Shown: piece by piece, positions 36,070 to 47,676 of the stretch
Layout: each line of letters opens with the position of its first letter
Numbering within the stretch: the stretch's first letter is position 1
NCBI RefSeq assembly: GCF_000313135.1
Contig: NW_004457702.1
Location: forward strand, 1,046,001 to 1,110,000
DNA: 64,000 nucleotides
Source: Acanthamoeba castellanii str. Neff
Taxonomy: Eukaryota > Discosea > Longamoebia > Acanthamoebidae
Reading direction: 5' to 3'
Made by a program: the position numbers and the translations under genes
Notes under the pieces: generated by a model
Database searches by the model: none
What the model saw: the letters and a program-made list of their open reading frames with translations, nothing else
Told to the model about the DNA's origin: nothing

Positions 36070-36384
36070 ATGGCCGACGTACCCACACTCTTGGAGCACA
36101 ACCTGGGCGACCCGAAGAAGTTGCAGGAGGAGCAGCAGGAACAGGACCACAAGGCGTTGGAAAACAACCCCAACAACGACGCCTTCTGGAACCAGCGCGG
36201 GCTGAAGCGGCCCGACGACCTGGACGAGGCCATCAAGGAGGGCCAACGCATCCTCCACCACGAGAAGGGCCACACCGGGCAGCCCGTCACCGGCGCGGGC
36301 TATCTGTACAACAAAGCGCACCACGAGAAGACCGTGCCCGACCAGCACCATCACCGCGACCGCAAGGTGGGCGAACACGTGTGA
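36070..36384 (+). CDS. Small hydrophilic protein of unknown function
   Basis: One exon encodes 104 residues. The frame is open further upstream, but the first ATG with a good leader is at 36070. The protein is very rich in charged residues and His, Asn and Gln, has no hydrophobic core, and is probably unstructured (for example HHEKGHTGQPVTGAGYLYNK). The composition resembles small stress or LEA-like proteins, but no family signature was recognised. It is convergent with the HAD phosphatase gene, only 84 bases away. Confidence 0.6.
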   Translation: MADVPTLLEHNLGDPKKLQEEQQEQDHKALENNPNNDAFWNQRGLKRPDDLDEAIKEGQRILHHEKGHTGQPVTGAGYLYNKAHHEKTVPDQHHHRDRKVGEHV

Positions 36385-36468
36385 AGCCAAGCACCGACAG
36401 CTGTAGGTGTAATGGCGGTGCTTAGTTCCAATGCAAAACACGATGCGCCGCTACAGCGCTGTGGCTGC

Positions 36469-37294
36469 CTACTGGGAAGGAGGAAGGCCGTAGGCCTCCG
36501 GGCGGAAGTCGTTGAGGGTCTTGATGATGAGGTTGGCCCGCGGGTACCTGTCGTGGGGCATGATGGGATCGGGCACGGCCACCACGATGCCGCCGGCGTT
36601 GGCGCCGGCCTCGGCACCCGATGGCGAGTCCTCGAAGACGAGGCAGTGCGCGGGGTCGATATTGATGCCACGAGCGGCGGCAAGGAAGATGTCGGGCGCG
36701 GGCTTGCCGTTCTTCACCTGCTCGTTATCGCCAGAGATAAGGTAGGTGAAGACCTTGAACCACTCCTGATGCTTCTGCAGCTTCAACGTGACAGCATCCC
36801 TGTGGCTGCTGGTAGCTACCGCCATCGGGATGTTGTTCTTGTGGAAGTAGGCCGTCAGCTCCTTCGCGCCTGTTCGACGTTGTTGGTCAGCTCAACTAGG
36901 TCTTTAAGTTTTTGTATGAGATCCACGGCAGCCACGTACCGGGCATAGGCTCAGCGGTGGGGAAGAGCTCTTTGAGGTGCACCTCGCGCTTCTCGAGGAA
37001 CTCGTGCGGGCCGAGAGGCAGGGTCTTGGTGTTGATGATGAGGTTGGCGCCCTCCACCTCGCCCCGGCCGATTACGTGCGACCTCAGCTCCTGGTCGTAC
37101 ACGTGCCCGTACTCAGCCAGGACCGCTGCGATGGCCTGCGGCCAGGAGCAAAAGAGGCACCAAAAATTAGCCCAAAAAACAAAAAAAAGAGGGAGGAGTA
37201 GTACCTTCTCGTAGAGGGGCTCAGTGTCCAGAAGGAGTCCGTCGAGGTCGAACAGCACCCCCTTGATTTCCTTCGGCGTAGCGGCAGTGTTCAT
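36469..37294 (-). CDS. HAD-superfamily phosphatase (pseudouridine-5'-phosphatase/HDHD1-like)
   Basis: Three exons (37294-37205, 37135-36940, 36869-36469) give 228 residues. The nucleophile motif is VLFDLDGLLLDTEP, motif II is AVATSSHRD, and motif III/IV is NGKPAPDIFLAAA with LVFEDSPSGAEAG. A helical cap lies between. This subfamily dephosphorylates sugar phosphates or pseudouridine monophosphate; the substrate cannot be fixed here. It is cytosolic with no signal. The length is normal for the family. Confidence 0.92.
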
Positions 37295-37520
37295 CTTTGA
37301 ATTGAAACGGCTGGCGATTAAACAAGGAGTGTTTGAGGTGGTGTTGTTAGAAAAACACTGTGGCAAGACGAACAGGAGCTAAGGCTGAAGCGCCACGTAC
37401 GTGCTTCTCCTCCGTGGTTCCTGCTCGAAAGGCGCAAAAGCCGGGGCTTCACCGCTGACGTCAGCAGAGGAAAAAGGGAAAAATAGATGGAAAAAAACAT
37501 AAATAAATTGAACAACGAAG

Positions 37521-38658
37521 ATGAGGCGGACAAGAATAGTCGTCGCCGGAACGACTCTGCGGAGGCCGCAAGTGACGTCGCTGGCGGCAGTTCGTGCATC
37601 GGCCTCTACGAGGCTGCTGCTCCGATCATCAACCGCAACACCTACCAGATTTTATTGTACGGACAATTACATCTTTTTTTGCTCAAGGTGCTTGTGGGTT
37701 GCCTGGCGTTCACGACGTCGTTCTAGTGAGGACGTGGTCGAGGGTGCAAGCGCCGGAGAAAGGAGAGCAGGGCGGCAACCACAGGACAGGGCAGGTGGCC
37801 AACAACGCCATCGCAGAGCTGCAGCGGATAGAGGGGGAGCTTGCGCGGATCAAGGAAAGCGACCAGGCTGACAAAGTCGCTGGCGAAGCGACGCAGATCG
37901 TCACTCGGCTTGAGACGCTCGGCAAAGAGCTCAAGGTACGCGGGTTCACTGCACTCTTGATGACCCATGCACAGTTGGTCTTAGGCTTATTCGAATGTAC
38001 GGACCTGTGGCGCCCACAGATCACAGTGATCGAAGATGAAGGCCAGCAGATCGAGCTGCCCGAGAACGAGGACGAGAAGAAGCTCTTCACCAAGCTCAAG
38101 GCAGAAGGGTACGCCCACTCTTTTACTCTTATGAGCGTGGGAGAGACGACGTTGGAACCCACTTGAAGGTGACTGACGACATGTTTCTTGATCAATGCGC
38201 AGCCTCTATCTTTGCGGTGATGCTCTCCTCTGCCTGGGGCGGCATCAGGAAGCGCTGAGCTATCTTGACCGAGTCATTGAAATGCGGCCCAACCACATCG
38301 ACGCCCTCCTCGCGCGCGGCGAGGTGTACATGGACCTCGGGGACGACAAGAGTGCCATGAGGGACTTCAACGAGGTACGCAATCGCGTGGCGTGTGTTCA
38401 ATGTTTGATCGTATTGAAGCGTGAGCTGACATTGGCTCGTGCTGTGCCGCGCTGAAGGTGCGATTCTGGGACCCCAACAACCCGGATGCTCTGTTCTACG
38501 CTGCCTCGCTGCTCCGCAAGACGATGAAAAAGATCGCGGGAGACAAGCAGGATCTCGACAACTACTTCCCTCCCGCGACCCCTGGTGGTGGTGACGAAGC
38601 CACCCAGAGCTCACAGCCCGAGCACAAAGAGCAGGACAGTGACCTCGCCACCAAATAA
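37521..38658 (+). CDS. Tetratricopeptide-repeat protein with a mitochondrial-type leader
   Basis: About five exons. The first 45 residues are Arg/Thr/Ser/Ala-rich without acids (RRPQVTSLAAVRASASTRLL), like a mitochondrial presequence. A charged helix follows, then two TPR units (LYLCGDALLCLGRHQEALSY and ALLARGEVYMDLGDDKSAMR). The C-terminus is acidic and Gln/Ser-rich. The exon 1 donor is at about 37657 and the acceptor is one of two choices (37688 or 37791), so 30-100 bases are unsure. Later exons (38020-38108, 38203-38374, 38458-38658) are firm. The stop TAA is followed at once by an AATAAA-like signal. Role unknown; TPRs bind proteins. Confidence 0.7.
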
Positions 38659-38753
38659 AAACGGAAATGTGGGAAATTAATAAAACAAACAAAAGAAAAA
38701 GAGGAACGGTGGTAGCCACAGCCCACAGATGTGATGGAGGCTTCCAGTGAGTG

Positions 38754-41177
38754 CCTGGACATTGGGGCGAACACTTCTACGACCCCGACACAAAGAAATG
38801 GTGCGTGTTGGCTTTCACGCACGGATAGGGGCTGCTTTCAACTAACACTGGGTGGGGGAGGGGGTGCAGGCTGGGCACCAGCGTATCGGCGACGACGGGC
38901 AAGAAGTTGCGGAGGGGCTTTTGCCAGTTCGTTCTGGGACCCATCTACAAGCTCATCCGTGGCTGCGTGGGCGGACCCGATAAGCGCGAAGCACTTCACA
39001 GGCATCTCGAACAGCTGGGAATCGACATCACAGATGCCTCGGAAGAAGGCGAGGGCTTGATCAAGAGGGTCATGGCCAATTTTCTTCCTCTGCCCGATGC
39101 ACGTCCGCTTTCCCCTCATTGTTCCTGCTCGTGCTTGCTTGATTGCTCATCGTCTTTTCTGGAGATTAGGCGCTGATGGACGCTATTGCGACGCATCTGC
39201 CATCGTCGGTGGTGGCGCAAAAGTATCGCATGGAAGCCCTGTACGCGGGTCCGATAGACGATGAATGCGCCTTGGCCATCTCGCTCTGCGACAAGGACGG
39301 TATGACGCCACATTCTGGGAAACTGTATGTAGAGCCGAGCACACTCACCCAAGCTTACATTCGGCGCGCCCTCATTAGGTCCTCTGATGTTGTACGTAGC
39401 GAATCTGGCCCCCTCCACCCACGAAGAGAACAGGTTCTACGCGTTCGGCCGCGTGTTCTCGGGCACTCTGGTCGCGGGGCAGCAAGTGCGCATCTTGGGT
39501 CCAGACGACCGACCCGGTCAAAAGGTCTCTCCCCTTCCCTTGGGCTCTTCTCTGCGCGTTCCACCAGGTGGCTTACTGGTTACGTCTATTCTTTGGGTGG
39601 CTGTGACATTCTAGGGTGTTATCAAGGTGAAGGACATTGAAAGGCTACTGGTCGCCGGGCATGGCCGCCTAGAAGAGACGGATGCAGTGTCGGCGGGCAA
39701 CCTGGTCTACCTGGCCGGTCATTTCCTGGTAGACTCCAGCACCATCACCTCGAGCCCGACCGCGCACCCGTTCAAGCCCATCCGGAAGCCTTTACCCGTC
39801 GTTCATCAGAGTATTCAGCCAAACGTACTACTCCTCTACCCCCCCCCCCAAGCATGAGCACAACACCGCACCTTCAATGCTTGATGATGACCGAATGGCA
39901 ATGGCGTTGACACTCGGTCCCTGTTCACAGAACCCAGCCGACTTACCCAAGGTGATCGAGGCCCTACGCAAGATGTCACGCACACACCTGGACGGAGGGG
40001 CTGCGATGGACGAGCGAACGGGCGAGCTGGTGGTCTCTGGCATGAGCGAGCGGCACCTGGAGATGCTCTTGGGCCCGCTGGCCAGGGACCTCGCCGCGGT
40101 GGGCGTCGGGTTCGCTCGGTCGTCGGTGCCCGCAATATCCTTACGGGAGACCGTGGTGGCGCGCTCGAGCCAGACGTGCATGGCCAAGTCGCCCAACAAG
40201 CACACCCGGCTGTGGATGACCGCAGAGCCCCTCCCCGCGGGTCTGGCCGACGCCATCGAGAGCGGCTCTTTCAATACCAGCGCCGACCGGGCCGCTCTCA
40301 GCAGCCAGCTTCACACTTGGGAGGTCCTGGTGCGTCTCCTACTCTGCTTCTTTCTTTAACGAAACAAGTACAAGAACGAAAATGACGCTATGATCGCAAC
40401 AATACAACATTAACAATAATCATTATTATCAAACGGACAGGATGCGAGGCGGATCTGGTGCTGGGGACCGGACGGGAGGGGACCCAACGCCATGTCCGAG
40501 GAGTTCAAGTATCCGCTGCAGTACGTCGGCGAGATCAGGGGCTTAGTCGAGCAGACGTTCCAGTGGGGCACGCGCGAGGGTGCGCTGTGCGAGGAGCCTC
40601 TGCGCGGCGTGCGGTTCAAACTGGTCGACTTCGTACTCACGACCGACGCCATCCACCGGGGCGCCGGCCAGCTCATTCCGGCGGGGCGTCGCGTGCTGCG
40701 CGCGGCGCAACTCGACTCACGGCCGCGGCTCATGGAGCCCGTCTACCTCGTCGAGACCCACGCGCGCCAGTCGGACATTGACGTCGTCACGACCATCATC
40801 GCCGAGCGGCGCGGCCAGGTCATGCTGTCGTCTGCCTGCGACGGCGGCGGCATGTGCCGGGTCAAAGCGTACCTCCCGGTCGTCGAGTCCTTTGGCTTCG
40901 CGTCCGCTCTTCGCCAGGCCACCGGTACCCTGCTCACCAGCAGTCGCCAGACCCACAATTGCTCGTGGTCGGCGCCCACTACTTGGCTGAACTCAACTCG
41001 GTGTGTGTGTACACAGGGCGGCCGGCTGGCGAGTGCGTGTTCGATCACTGGCAGATGGTGGAGGGCGACCCGCTCCAGGCGCACAGCACCGCTGCCGAGT
41101 TGATGCTGGCCGTGCGCCGACGCAAGGGCCTCAAGGAGGAGATCCCGTCCCTCGACACCTACCTGGACCGGCTGTGA
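38754..41177 (+). CDS. EF-2-like protein A, lacking the GTP-binding domain (truncated or pseudogene)
   Basis: Eight pieces (to 38800, 38870-39095, about 39172-39299, 39379-39524, 39615-39834, 39931-40329, 40441-40924, 41017-41177) match eukaryotic EF-2 from the end of the G' region to the C-terminus. Landmarks are [51 protein letters not shown] and AIHRGAGQ. The GTPase domain is absent: upstream is a complete TPR gene 96 bases away, and the first piece has an in-frame stop just before it and no ATG. One intron starts with GC instead of GT (39096-39171) at the same place where paralog B has GTAAGT. The diphthamide histidine is kept (codon 40654-40656). It is either a decayed copy or a domain IV/V-only protein. 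Confidence 0.8.
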
Positions 41178-41318
41178 ATTGCCATTCGCGGGGCTGGACA
41201 TTGTCAAGGCCTTTGAGGCCCCTCGTTCCAGCACCTCTCCAGGCAGTTTGAAGCCGCTTGCGCCATTGGCCACCACGAAAAGGTTTGGGGGTGCAACACA
41301 GTTTTTTTGGGTGGTGTA

Positions 41319-42805
41319 ATGGAGGCTCTGTCTGATGAGCTGTTGCTCCTCGTCTTCCAGTTACGTGACAGCTTCCCCTCTACCTTCTCCCAAGTCTCTC
41401 GGGGTGCCTTCCTCATCTTCCGTGTGGTGGTGGTGTGAAACAGAGAGGTGGGTTGGGAGGGGACCGTGCGGGGCGCTACGGCCGTGTGTCGCCGGTGGCA
41501 CGCGATAAGCTGCGACGACAGCCTCTGGCGCTTCTTCTTCCACTCCCGCTACCGTGCCCCCCCCCTCTTCACTCTTTCTTTTGATTCATTTTCTTTTATG
41601 CCATTTTGTTTATGACCGAAAACACAGCCTCGCCGAAGGAGAGAGCTACGGACAGCGGCGACTGGAAGGGCGCCTTCATCCGAGAGGCTACGGTGCGCCG
41701 GTGGTGGCAGTCTCTCTCGTTCACGCCGCCTCCGCTTCCGTACAAAGGGCTCAGCAGCATTCCGACGGCACCACGCGAGCAAACCGGTTCCGAGATTCGT
41801 TTGGTGTGTGAGCTTGTGGGTGGCTGTGACAACCAGCTGATGACTAATTGCATTGTGCGCAGGTGGTGCTTGGCTGCCCCGGTACCGGGAAAACCTGCCT
41901 GACTGTACAATATTGCGTGGTACGGCTGGACTCTCGCTTTGTTGTGCTCTGACCTGCTCATAATGTAATGGCGGCACGGCCCAGAATCATTTCATTGAGC
42001 GCTGGGACCCGAACATTGGTACCGCACTGGCTCAGCCACACACGGTTGAATGCCCCGACGTTGCGCCGACAATGTGGGCTCGGAGCTGAGCTGTGCGCAT
42101 GTGGACGATGTGCAGGGGACTCCTACCGGAAGCGCGTGATGCTGGATGGCACCGCGAGAGTGCTCGATATCCTGGACACCGCAGGCAACGAAGAATTCTC
42201 CGTACCGCGCCGTCTGCCCCCAACCTCCTCCATTGTGGCGGACTCAAATGACCTTAAGCCGAGGCGCGCGCACGCGCACACACCGCACACAGGCGCTCAG
42301 GCCTCAGTGGATACAGTCCAGTGCGGCGTTCTTGGTGGTCTACAGCGCTACTTCCTTCGCCTCGTTCCGCCGCTGCGAGGAGTTTATCAAAGAAGTGTGG
42401 CTCCGTGCCTCCCCTCTCCTCACTGGCCGACCGAGCGGCGATGAGACTAACCAACAGCCGCGGCTGCTCCCACAAAACCACTGCACTGCTGCTACCAAAC
42501 CTCTTCAGGTCCTGCAGGTGAAGGAGGAGCCCGCGGTGGTGCCGGTGGTCATGGTGGAGAACAAGATCGATCTACGCGACGAGCGCGAGGTGCCCCCGGA
42601 TGCGGGACCGGCGGCGGCTCAGGCCATGGGCTGCTTCTTTGCCCGGGTGAGCTGCAAGACGCGCGAGGGCGTCGACGAGGCCATGCTGGGAGCAGCGCGC
42701 CTGGCGCTGGCCATTACGACCGGCAAGATCTTGGACGCCGCCAGTACGACGACCACGACCAGGACGAAGAAGAATAAGAAGTCCGACCCCTGCCTCCTCG
42801 CGTAA
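41319..42805 (+). CDS. F-box / Ras-family GTPase fusion with C-terminal CaaX
   Basis: Eight exons (41319-41359, 41444-41553, 41628-41803, 41863-41916, 41985-42018, 42116-42201, 42293-42394, 42509-42805) sum to 299 codons with exact phase. Residues 1-60 form an F-box (ALSDELLLLVFQ, then VCRRWHAISCDDSLWRFFF). After a linker, a whole Ras fold follows: P-loop GCPGTGKT, DSYRKRVMLDG, DILDTAGNEEFSALR, VENKIDL and VSCKTREG. The tail is Lys-rich and ends CLLA, a CaaX-type prenylation site. Compared with Ras, Thr-35 is Asn and Gln-61 is Asn, and the SAK motif is SCK. The parts suggest an SCF adaptor whose substrate end is a membrane-anchored GTPase. That is inference. Confidence 0.9.
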
Positions 42806-43071
42806 ACTGCCACCAGCTCAGCAGTAGCGCCGCTCGGCCAGAGTGTGGTGTGTTTAAATGTGAAATGGATTCCACAAAACAGAAATGTCCGCAACTGTTT
42901 AAATTAGGAGATTTCGGCCGATGACCAACCAAGAGCCCCCGACCCCTCTTTGGTCTATGTCCTGGCGGTGCGCCAGCAGACGCCTCAGCCCTTCGCGCTG
43001 CCGGCTTGTTGTGATGATACTTCTCTCTAACGGAGCATCGGCCAAGCAACAACAAGAGCAAGAGCAAGAAG

Positions 43072-43879
43072 ATGAACGAGCTGCCGACGGAGATGGTGCT
43101 GGCGGTGCTCGAGTGGCTGGACGCACGCGGCCTGTTTTCGGCCCAGCACGTGTGCCGCTTGTGGCGCAGCCTCTGCGCCAAGAATAGGTGGAAGGCCCTG
43201 TGGCGGGACGCGTACCACCGCACCTGGCCGCCTCCGCTCTTGGCCCTCCAGGATGTGCCCAACGAGCCCATATTCTGGTGGGCTCTGTGCAGGGACCGCC
43301 TCACCCGAGCGCTACAGTATCCCCCTCCTCCTGTCTTGTTTCGTTCATTGGGCGCTGCACCAGCTGGTGGCGGGGAGGGGGGGGGCTGACGAGGCTGTGT
43401 GTCATGTGTCGTGAGAAGGTGACCCCAAGGTGCAGATGGTCAAGTTGGCCGGCGTCGTGGGTGAGATTGCCGAATCTGTTCAGCAAAAAGACGATGAGCC
43501 GAAGACGTGGCAGCGCGGAGAGAAACGTACGAGGGTCGAGATGGAGCCTGCGGGTGAGCCTCGTCATTCACCGAAGAAGCAGAAGAGGGCAGGCGGCCTC
43601 AACAATTCAGACCACTGGTCATCATCCTTGGCAGATGATTCGTCGTCAGACGAATCATCATCCTCGGCAGATGATGAGTCTTCCTCCTTCTCCGAGGAGT
43701 CTGAGGAGGAAGAGAACGAAGATGAAGCGCCGCAGGGTGGTATGGTTGTCTGGACGAAGCCGCAGCAGGTCGCGAAGGCGAAGCGTCTTGCCCGCCAGGT
43801 GCAGGAGATCGCAACTTCGCTCCACCAGATAAGTTTCATGCGCCACAGCCTGGCCCAGTTGCTCTCGTCCATCACGTAA
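43072..43879 (+). CDS. F-box protein with an acidic serine-rich tail
   Basis: The ATG at 43072 starts directly with an F-box (NELPTEMVLAVLEWLDARG, then HVCRLWRSLCAKNRWKALW). One intron follows, with a donor near 43330 and an acceptor near 43435. The second exon has a basic patch, a bipartite nuclear-signal-like KKQKR stretch, and a long run of Ser, Asp and Glu. The C-terminus is helical. It lies 267 bases after the F-box/Ras gene on the same strand, so the two could be relics of a local duplication, but outside the F-box they share nothing I can see. The exact intron ends are uncertain. Confidence 0.75.
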
Positions 43880-43955
43880 ACTCCACCTGACGTGCCAGCT
43901 TGCTCACCGAGACTCACTACTCTCTTTGTGTGTGCGTGTAAATGAATGGCACAGC

Positions 43956-44503
43956 ATGGAGGGGAAGCGTTGGCGCGAAGTGCATCGTTTGCTACTCGGC
44001 CTTTCCAAGAACACGCTCTACGTCAGGGTCACTGCGTACGTGCGACGTCATCCTCATCAACCAAGCGCAAGTCTGTTAACTACCTGGCCGTCATCATCAG
44101 CGAGAGGTGGGAAGGCCTGTGGGCGCACTACGTGGAGGCCGAGATCTACAGCCTGACCACCGGGCTGACCTGGAGCTGTAATGATGCAGAGGCCACCGAA
44201 GAGCTCACCGCGTTTTGTACGACTCGGCTTGTCCTTCCACACGCTCAGCTCGGATGAGCCCGACCTTTTGATGGCACTTTGACAGATCGCATCTTCCCCC
44301 CAACAGGTGGCGAGACCGGTACTCCCTTTCCAGCCCTCGAAGGTGGTCACGGTGGGGAACCAGAGGAAGAAGTGGAACAAGTGATGGAGTTCCTCTTTGG
44401 CCCGGCACGCGCCCTGGTGGTGCCACCGCGGGAGCTGGCCCGCTTCTTCACAGCCATCCTCACGCCCAGAAAATGTCCAACCGAGTTGGAGCTGGGCTGG
44501 TGA
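43956..44503 (+). CDS. Unknown three-exon gene
   Basis: Three exons (43956-44027, 44072-44216, 44307-44503) join in phase to 137 residues. The middle exon encodes a helical region with aromatic residues (NYLAVIISERWEGLWAHY). The last exon ends in a helical, proline-interrupted segment (RELARFFTAILTPRKCP). I do not recognise the family. It follows the F-box gene on the same strand by 77 bases and is convergent with the acyltransferase gene. No signal peptide or membrane helix is evident. Confidence 0.55.
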
Positions 44504-44660
44504 GGCCAAGCACCCACCAAACACCACAACCCAACCGCTGCCCAGTGCGCATGTTGGTTAAAAAGCAACACACACTCTCCCACAACTGACGTGTCTTGCG
44601 ATTGATTCATCAACACCACCAGGAAAAGTGGAGAGAGAACTTGTATTGATGCTGCCGCGT

Positions 44661-45160
44661 TCAAGAAGTGGGGGAGGAGAGTGAATGGTACGATTCGCTT
44701 CTGCGCGGGAGTGTGCTGGAGCTGGGTCGTCGTGGCGGCTTGACCCCGAGGAAGGGGGCCACGGCGGGGATCTTGAGCAGGAGGTAGACCGTGAGGTAGC
44801 TCATCCCAAACGTGACCACGTTCAGTATCAGCTGAGTGGTCGAAGCAAAAGAGAGGTGGGTGTCAGCCAAGGGCGGCTCGTGAACCGTGAAAGAAGCGAC
44901 GTACAGCTTTCTGGCCCCAGGTGTACACGTTCATGCCCCACCAGCCCGCATTCATGGAGCACGCCATGAGGTACTGAACACGCGTGTGCGGTGGTGCGTG
45001 TGCGGTGGGTTGGTTAGTCCCTCTCGCGTAGTGGACGGGAGGGAAAAGGAAACAGTAGGGCGGGAGCAGGTGGGGTGTGTAACCTCGAAGACGGGGTGAA
45101 TGATGAACAGCCCGAAGGTGCTGTCCCGGATGAACTGCTGCAGCTTACTGGAGCGTAGAG

Positions 45161-45205
<45 letters not shown>

Positions 45206-47600
45206 CCGCGAGAGCGGTTAAGCAGCACATATGAGTAGAAGGGCGTCGATGCGTTGTGGCTAACCTTTGGAAGGGGTAGTTGCCATGGTATTTACAAAGT
45301 TGGCTATAGATCCTGTGTACGTACCAAGTCAGCATTCGACAAAAGCAGCAAGTGCTGCGCTGCTGAGTCCAAAGAAAAAGAGACGTACCACATCCAATAC
45401 CAGCTCCCCACGCTGCGAAAGAGTAAAACGATGGTGATGGTGAAGACGAAGAGAAACGGTTGGGTGAGCCACGCTAGGCGCGAGTGGCGCGAGGGTGGCA
45501 CACGTACACGTAGAAGAATCGCTGGAGGCGAGGCTTGTAGGTGATGTAGCCCGGACCTACGAACACGAACCCCTCCTGGTCCGGGAACGACCACTTCAAC
45601 AGGCACTGCACAGAAAAAGAACGAAATGAGCCACACACCGCTTCGCTTTCGTTCTTTTTTACTGGTGCCGGGGGGGGGAGCAGCGTACGATGTTCATGAA
45701 GAAGTAGAAGGCGAGGCTGAGATTGGAGCAGGCGGTCCAGAAGCAGGGCAGACGGTCTTCGAACAGCATCCACGCGAAGCCGAACACGTAGAAGGCCGAG
45801 TGTGAGACGCTGGTGAAGAACGAGGTGCCCAGCGAGCGGCTCGTGTCGGGGCTCAGCGACACCAGGCCGCCGAAGAACGAAGTGGGCGAGGGAATCTCGT
45901 CCGGACCCAGGATGTCGGGCGCGCTGATGATTAGCACATGGCCCGCCACGATCGAGAACAGGCTCACCAGCGGCAGATTGATCGACAGCGCGAGCCGCGA
46001 CGCCGCTCGGCTCTGCGCCTTGCGTCCATCGATCACATCATCAGAGCCGAAGCGGGCGGCCGACGATGACGACGACGAAGACGACGAGGCGGCGCCGTAG
46101 GTGGAGGTGACGTGGCACGAGGTGAGGGAGGAGAAGTGGAGGGTGATGGCGGTGGGCAGCGGGAAGGCGGCGGTGAGTAGGGGCAGCACGTAGACCAGCA
46201 CGATGCCGGTGTTGATGAGGAGCGATGAGAAGTACTGGTTGGCCCACGTCAGCATCAACGAGGGCGCCAGGGTGCTCATTGGGATCATCCACTCGTACTG
46301 GAGGTCGAAGTAGTACTCCATGAACCGGCCCAGCGTGAGCTGCGCGTGGTGCGCCAGCGCGGGCAGCGACAGCAGCGCGCCGGCGCCGCTGGGCTTGGCC
46401 CGGGCGAGGTGGGAGAGGAGGAAGGCCGACGCGCCCAGGACGAACCCGACCAGCGTGCCGTAGGCCAGGCCCAGCCAGCACCACATCCACAGCAGCGGGG
46501 CCACCACCGTGCCGCACACGAACAGCGCCATCGACCAGGCCGACCTGTGTCGGTTCAGCCTCTGCTCTCCACCACCACCACGCATCGTGAGCGACCGTTA
46601 GCTGTGTGTCTCATCTGAGTTCTCACACACGACACACACGACACACGACACACACGACACACGACACACGACACACACAACACACAACACACAACACACA
46701 ACACACAACACACAACACACAACACACAACTGGTGGTACCTGAGAGGTGTCAAAAGTGGGTGTGGTAGTGGTGGTGGTGGTGGTGGTGGAAGAGGAGAGC
46801 CAGCGGGAGTTGGTGTCGTAGCAGGCCTTCATGACGCAGAAGAGCGGCAGGTGGAGGACCCACAGGGCGAACATGTAGGGCAGGAAGTAGAGCTGGCCGG
46901 GCGAGGTGAAGAGCACCTCCTTCCAGGCGTCGGCCGAGGCGTTGATGATGGTGCCCTCCTTGTAGAGCAGCATGATGAGCGACACGGGCAGGCCCATGAT
47001 GAGGAACCCGAAGAAGAAGGCCACGATGAGCTTGAAGAAGCGCTCGCCCACCACGCGCCACAGGTTCTGCTTCTCCTTCATGCTCAGGATGTTCGACGCG
47101 CCGCTCAGCACGAAGAACATATTGAGCCCCACCTGCAAGATGCCCCTCTGCACGCTGTGGACCGCTCCCTGGTGACCACATGTGATGGCAGAATATTCCA
47201 ATCAGTATTCCGATTTAAATATGAACTAATAAATGAACAAATAATTGAAATCTAAAAAATCTAAATATTTATCACGTATTAAAATTATTCTACCACGTAG
47301 AGGAATGATTTTTGAGTTTTTATTGATTGATTAAAAATGATTAAAAATACAGATTGATTAAACCACAGAGAGGCGTACCATGTAGTGTCGCACGCTGGCG
47401 ATGTCGTCGAGAGGCGGCACGGGGTTGACTCGCAACCAGTTGCGCTTGCCATCGAAGAAGCGCATGTTGTGGTAGTAGACCAGGAAGTTGGCCTGGACCA
47501 CCCGCACGCTCTCCATCCAGTGCTGCCTCCCTCCACCTCCGCCGCCACCCCCTCCAGTCCCCGCGCTGGGCTTGGCCGCCGCCGCCTCCTCCATCTTCAT
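44661..47600 (-). CDS. Acyltransferase-3 family membrane protein
   Basis: A minus-strand gene of about nine exons. The ATG is at 47598-47600 and the stop at 44661-44663. Ten or so hydrophobic segments follow an N-terminal soluble part. The segments NMFFVLSGASNILSMKEKQ and GERFFKLIVAFFFGFL match the second and third helices of the acyltransferase-3 (AT3) family, and DSTFGLFIIHPVFE matches the conserved C-terminal region. AT3 proteins move acetyl or other acyl groups to sugars or lipids in membranes. A Ser-run and a Thr-run lie in loops. Exon ends in 44.9-45.7 kb are approximate. The introns carry AC repeats and one very AT-rich block. Confidence 0.75.
45164..45203. repeat. (CA)n microsatellite in an acyltransferase intron
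   Basis: About twenty CA units on the plus strand lie inside an intron of the acyltransferase-3 gene. Confidence 0.95.
46622..46730. repeat. AC-rich compound microsatellite
   Basis: A run of ACACGAC-like units passes into ACACA-AC units, all in an intron of the acyltransferase gene. The pattern resembles the CGACACA block in the EXO84 intron. Confidence 0.9.
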
Positions 47601-47676
47601 GTGGCAAGGTGGGTCGTCTCACACCGATTTCTTTTATCTTTTCCTCTCTTCCTATTGGAGCTATCACCCCCCCTGT

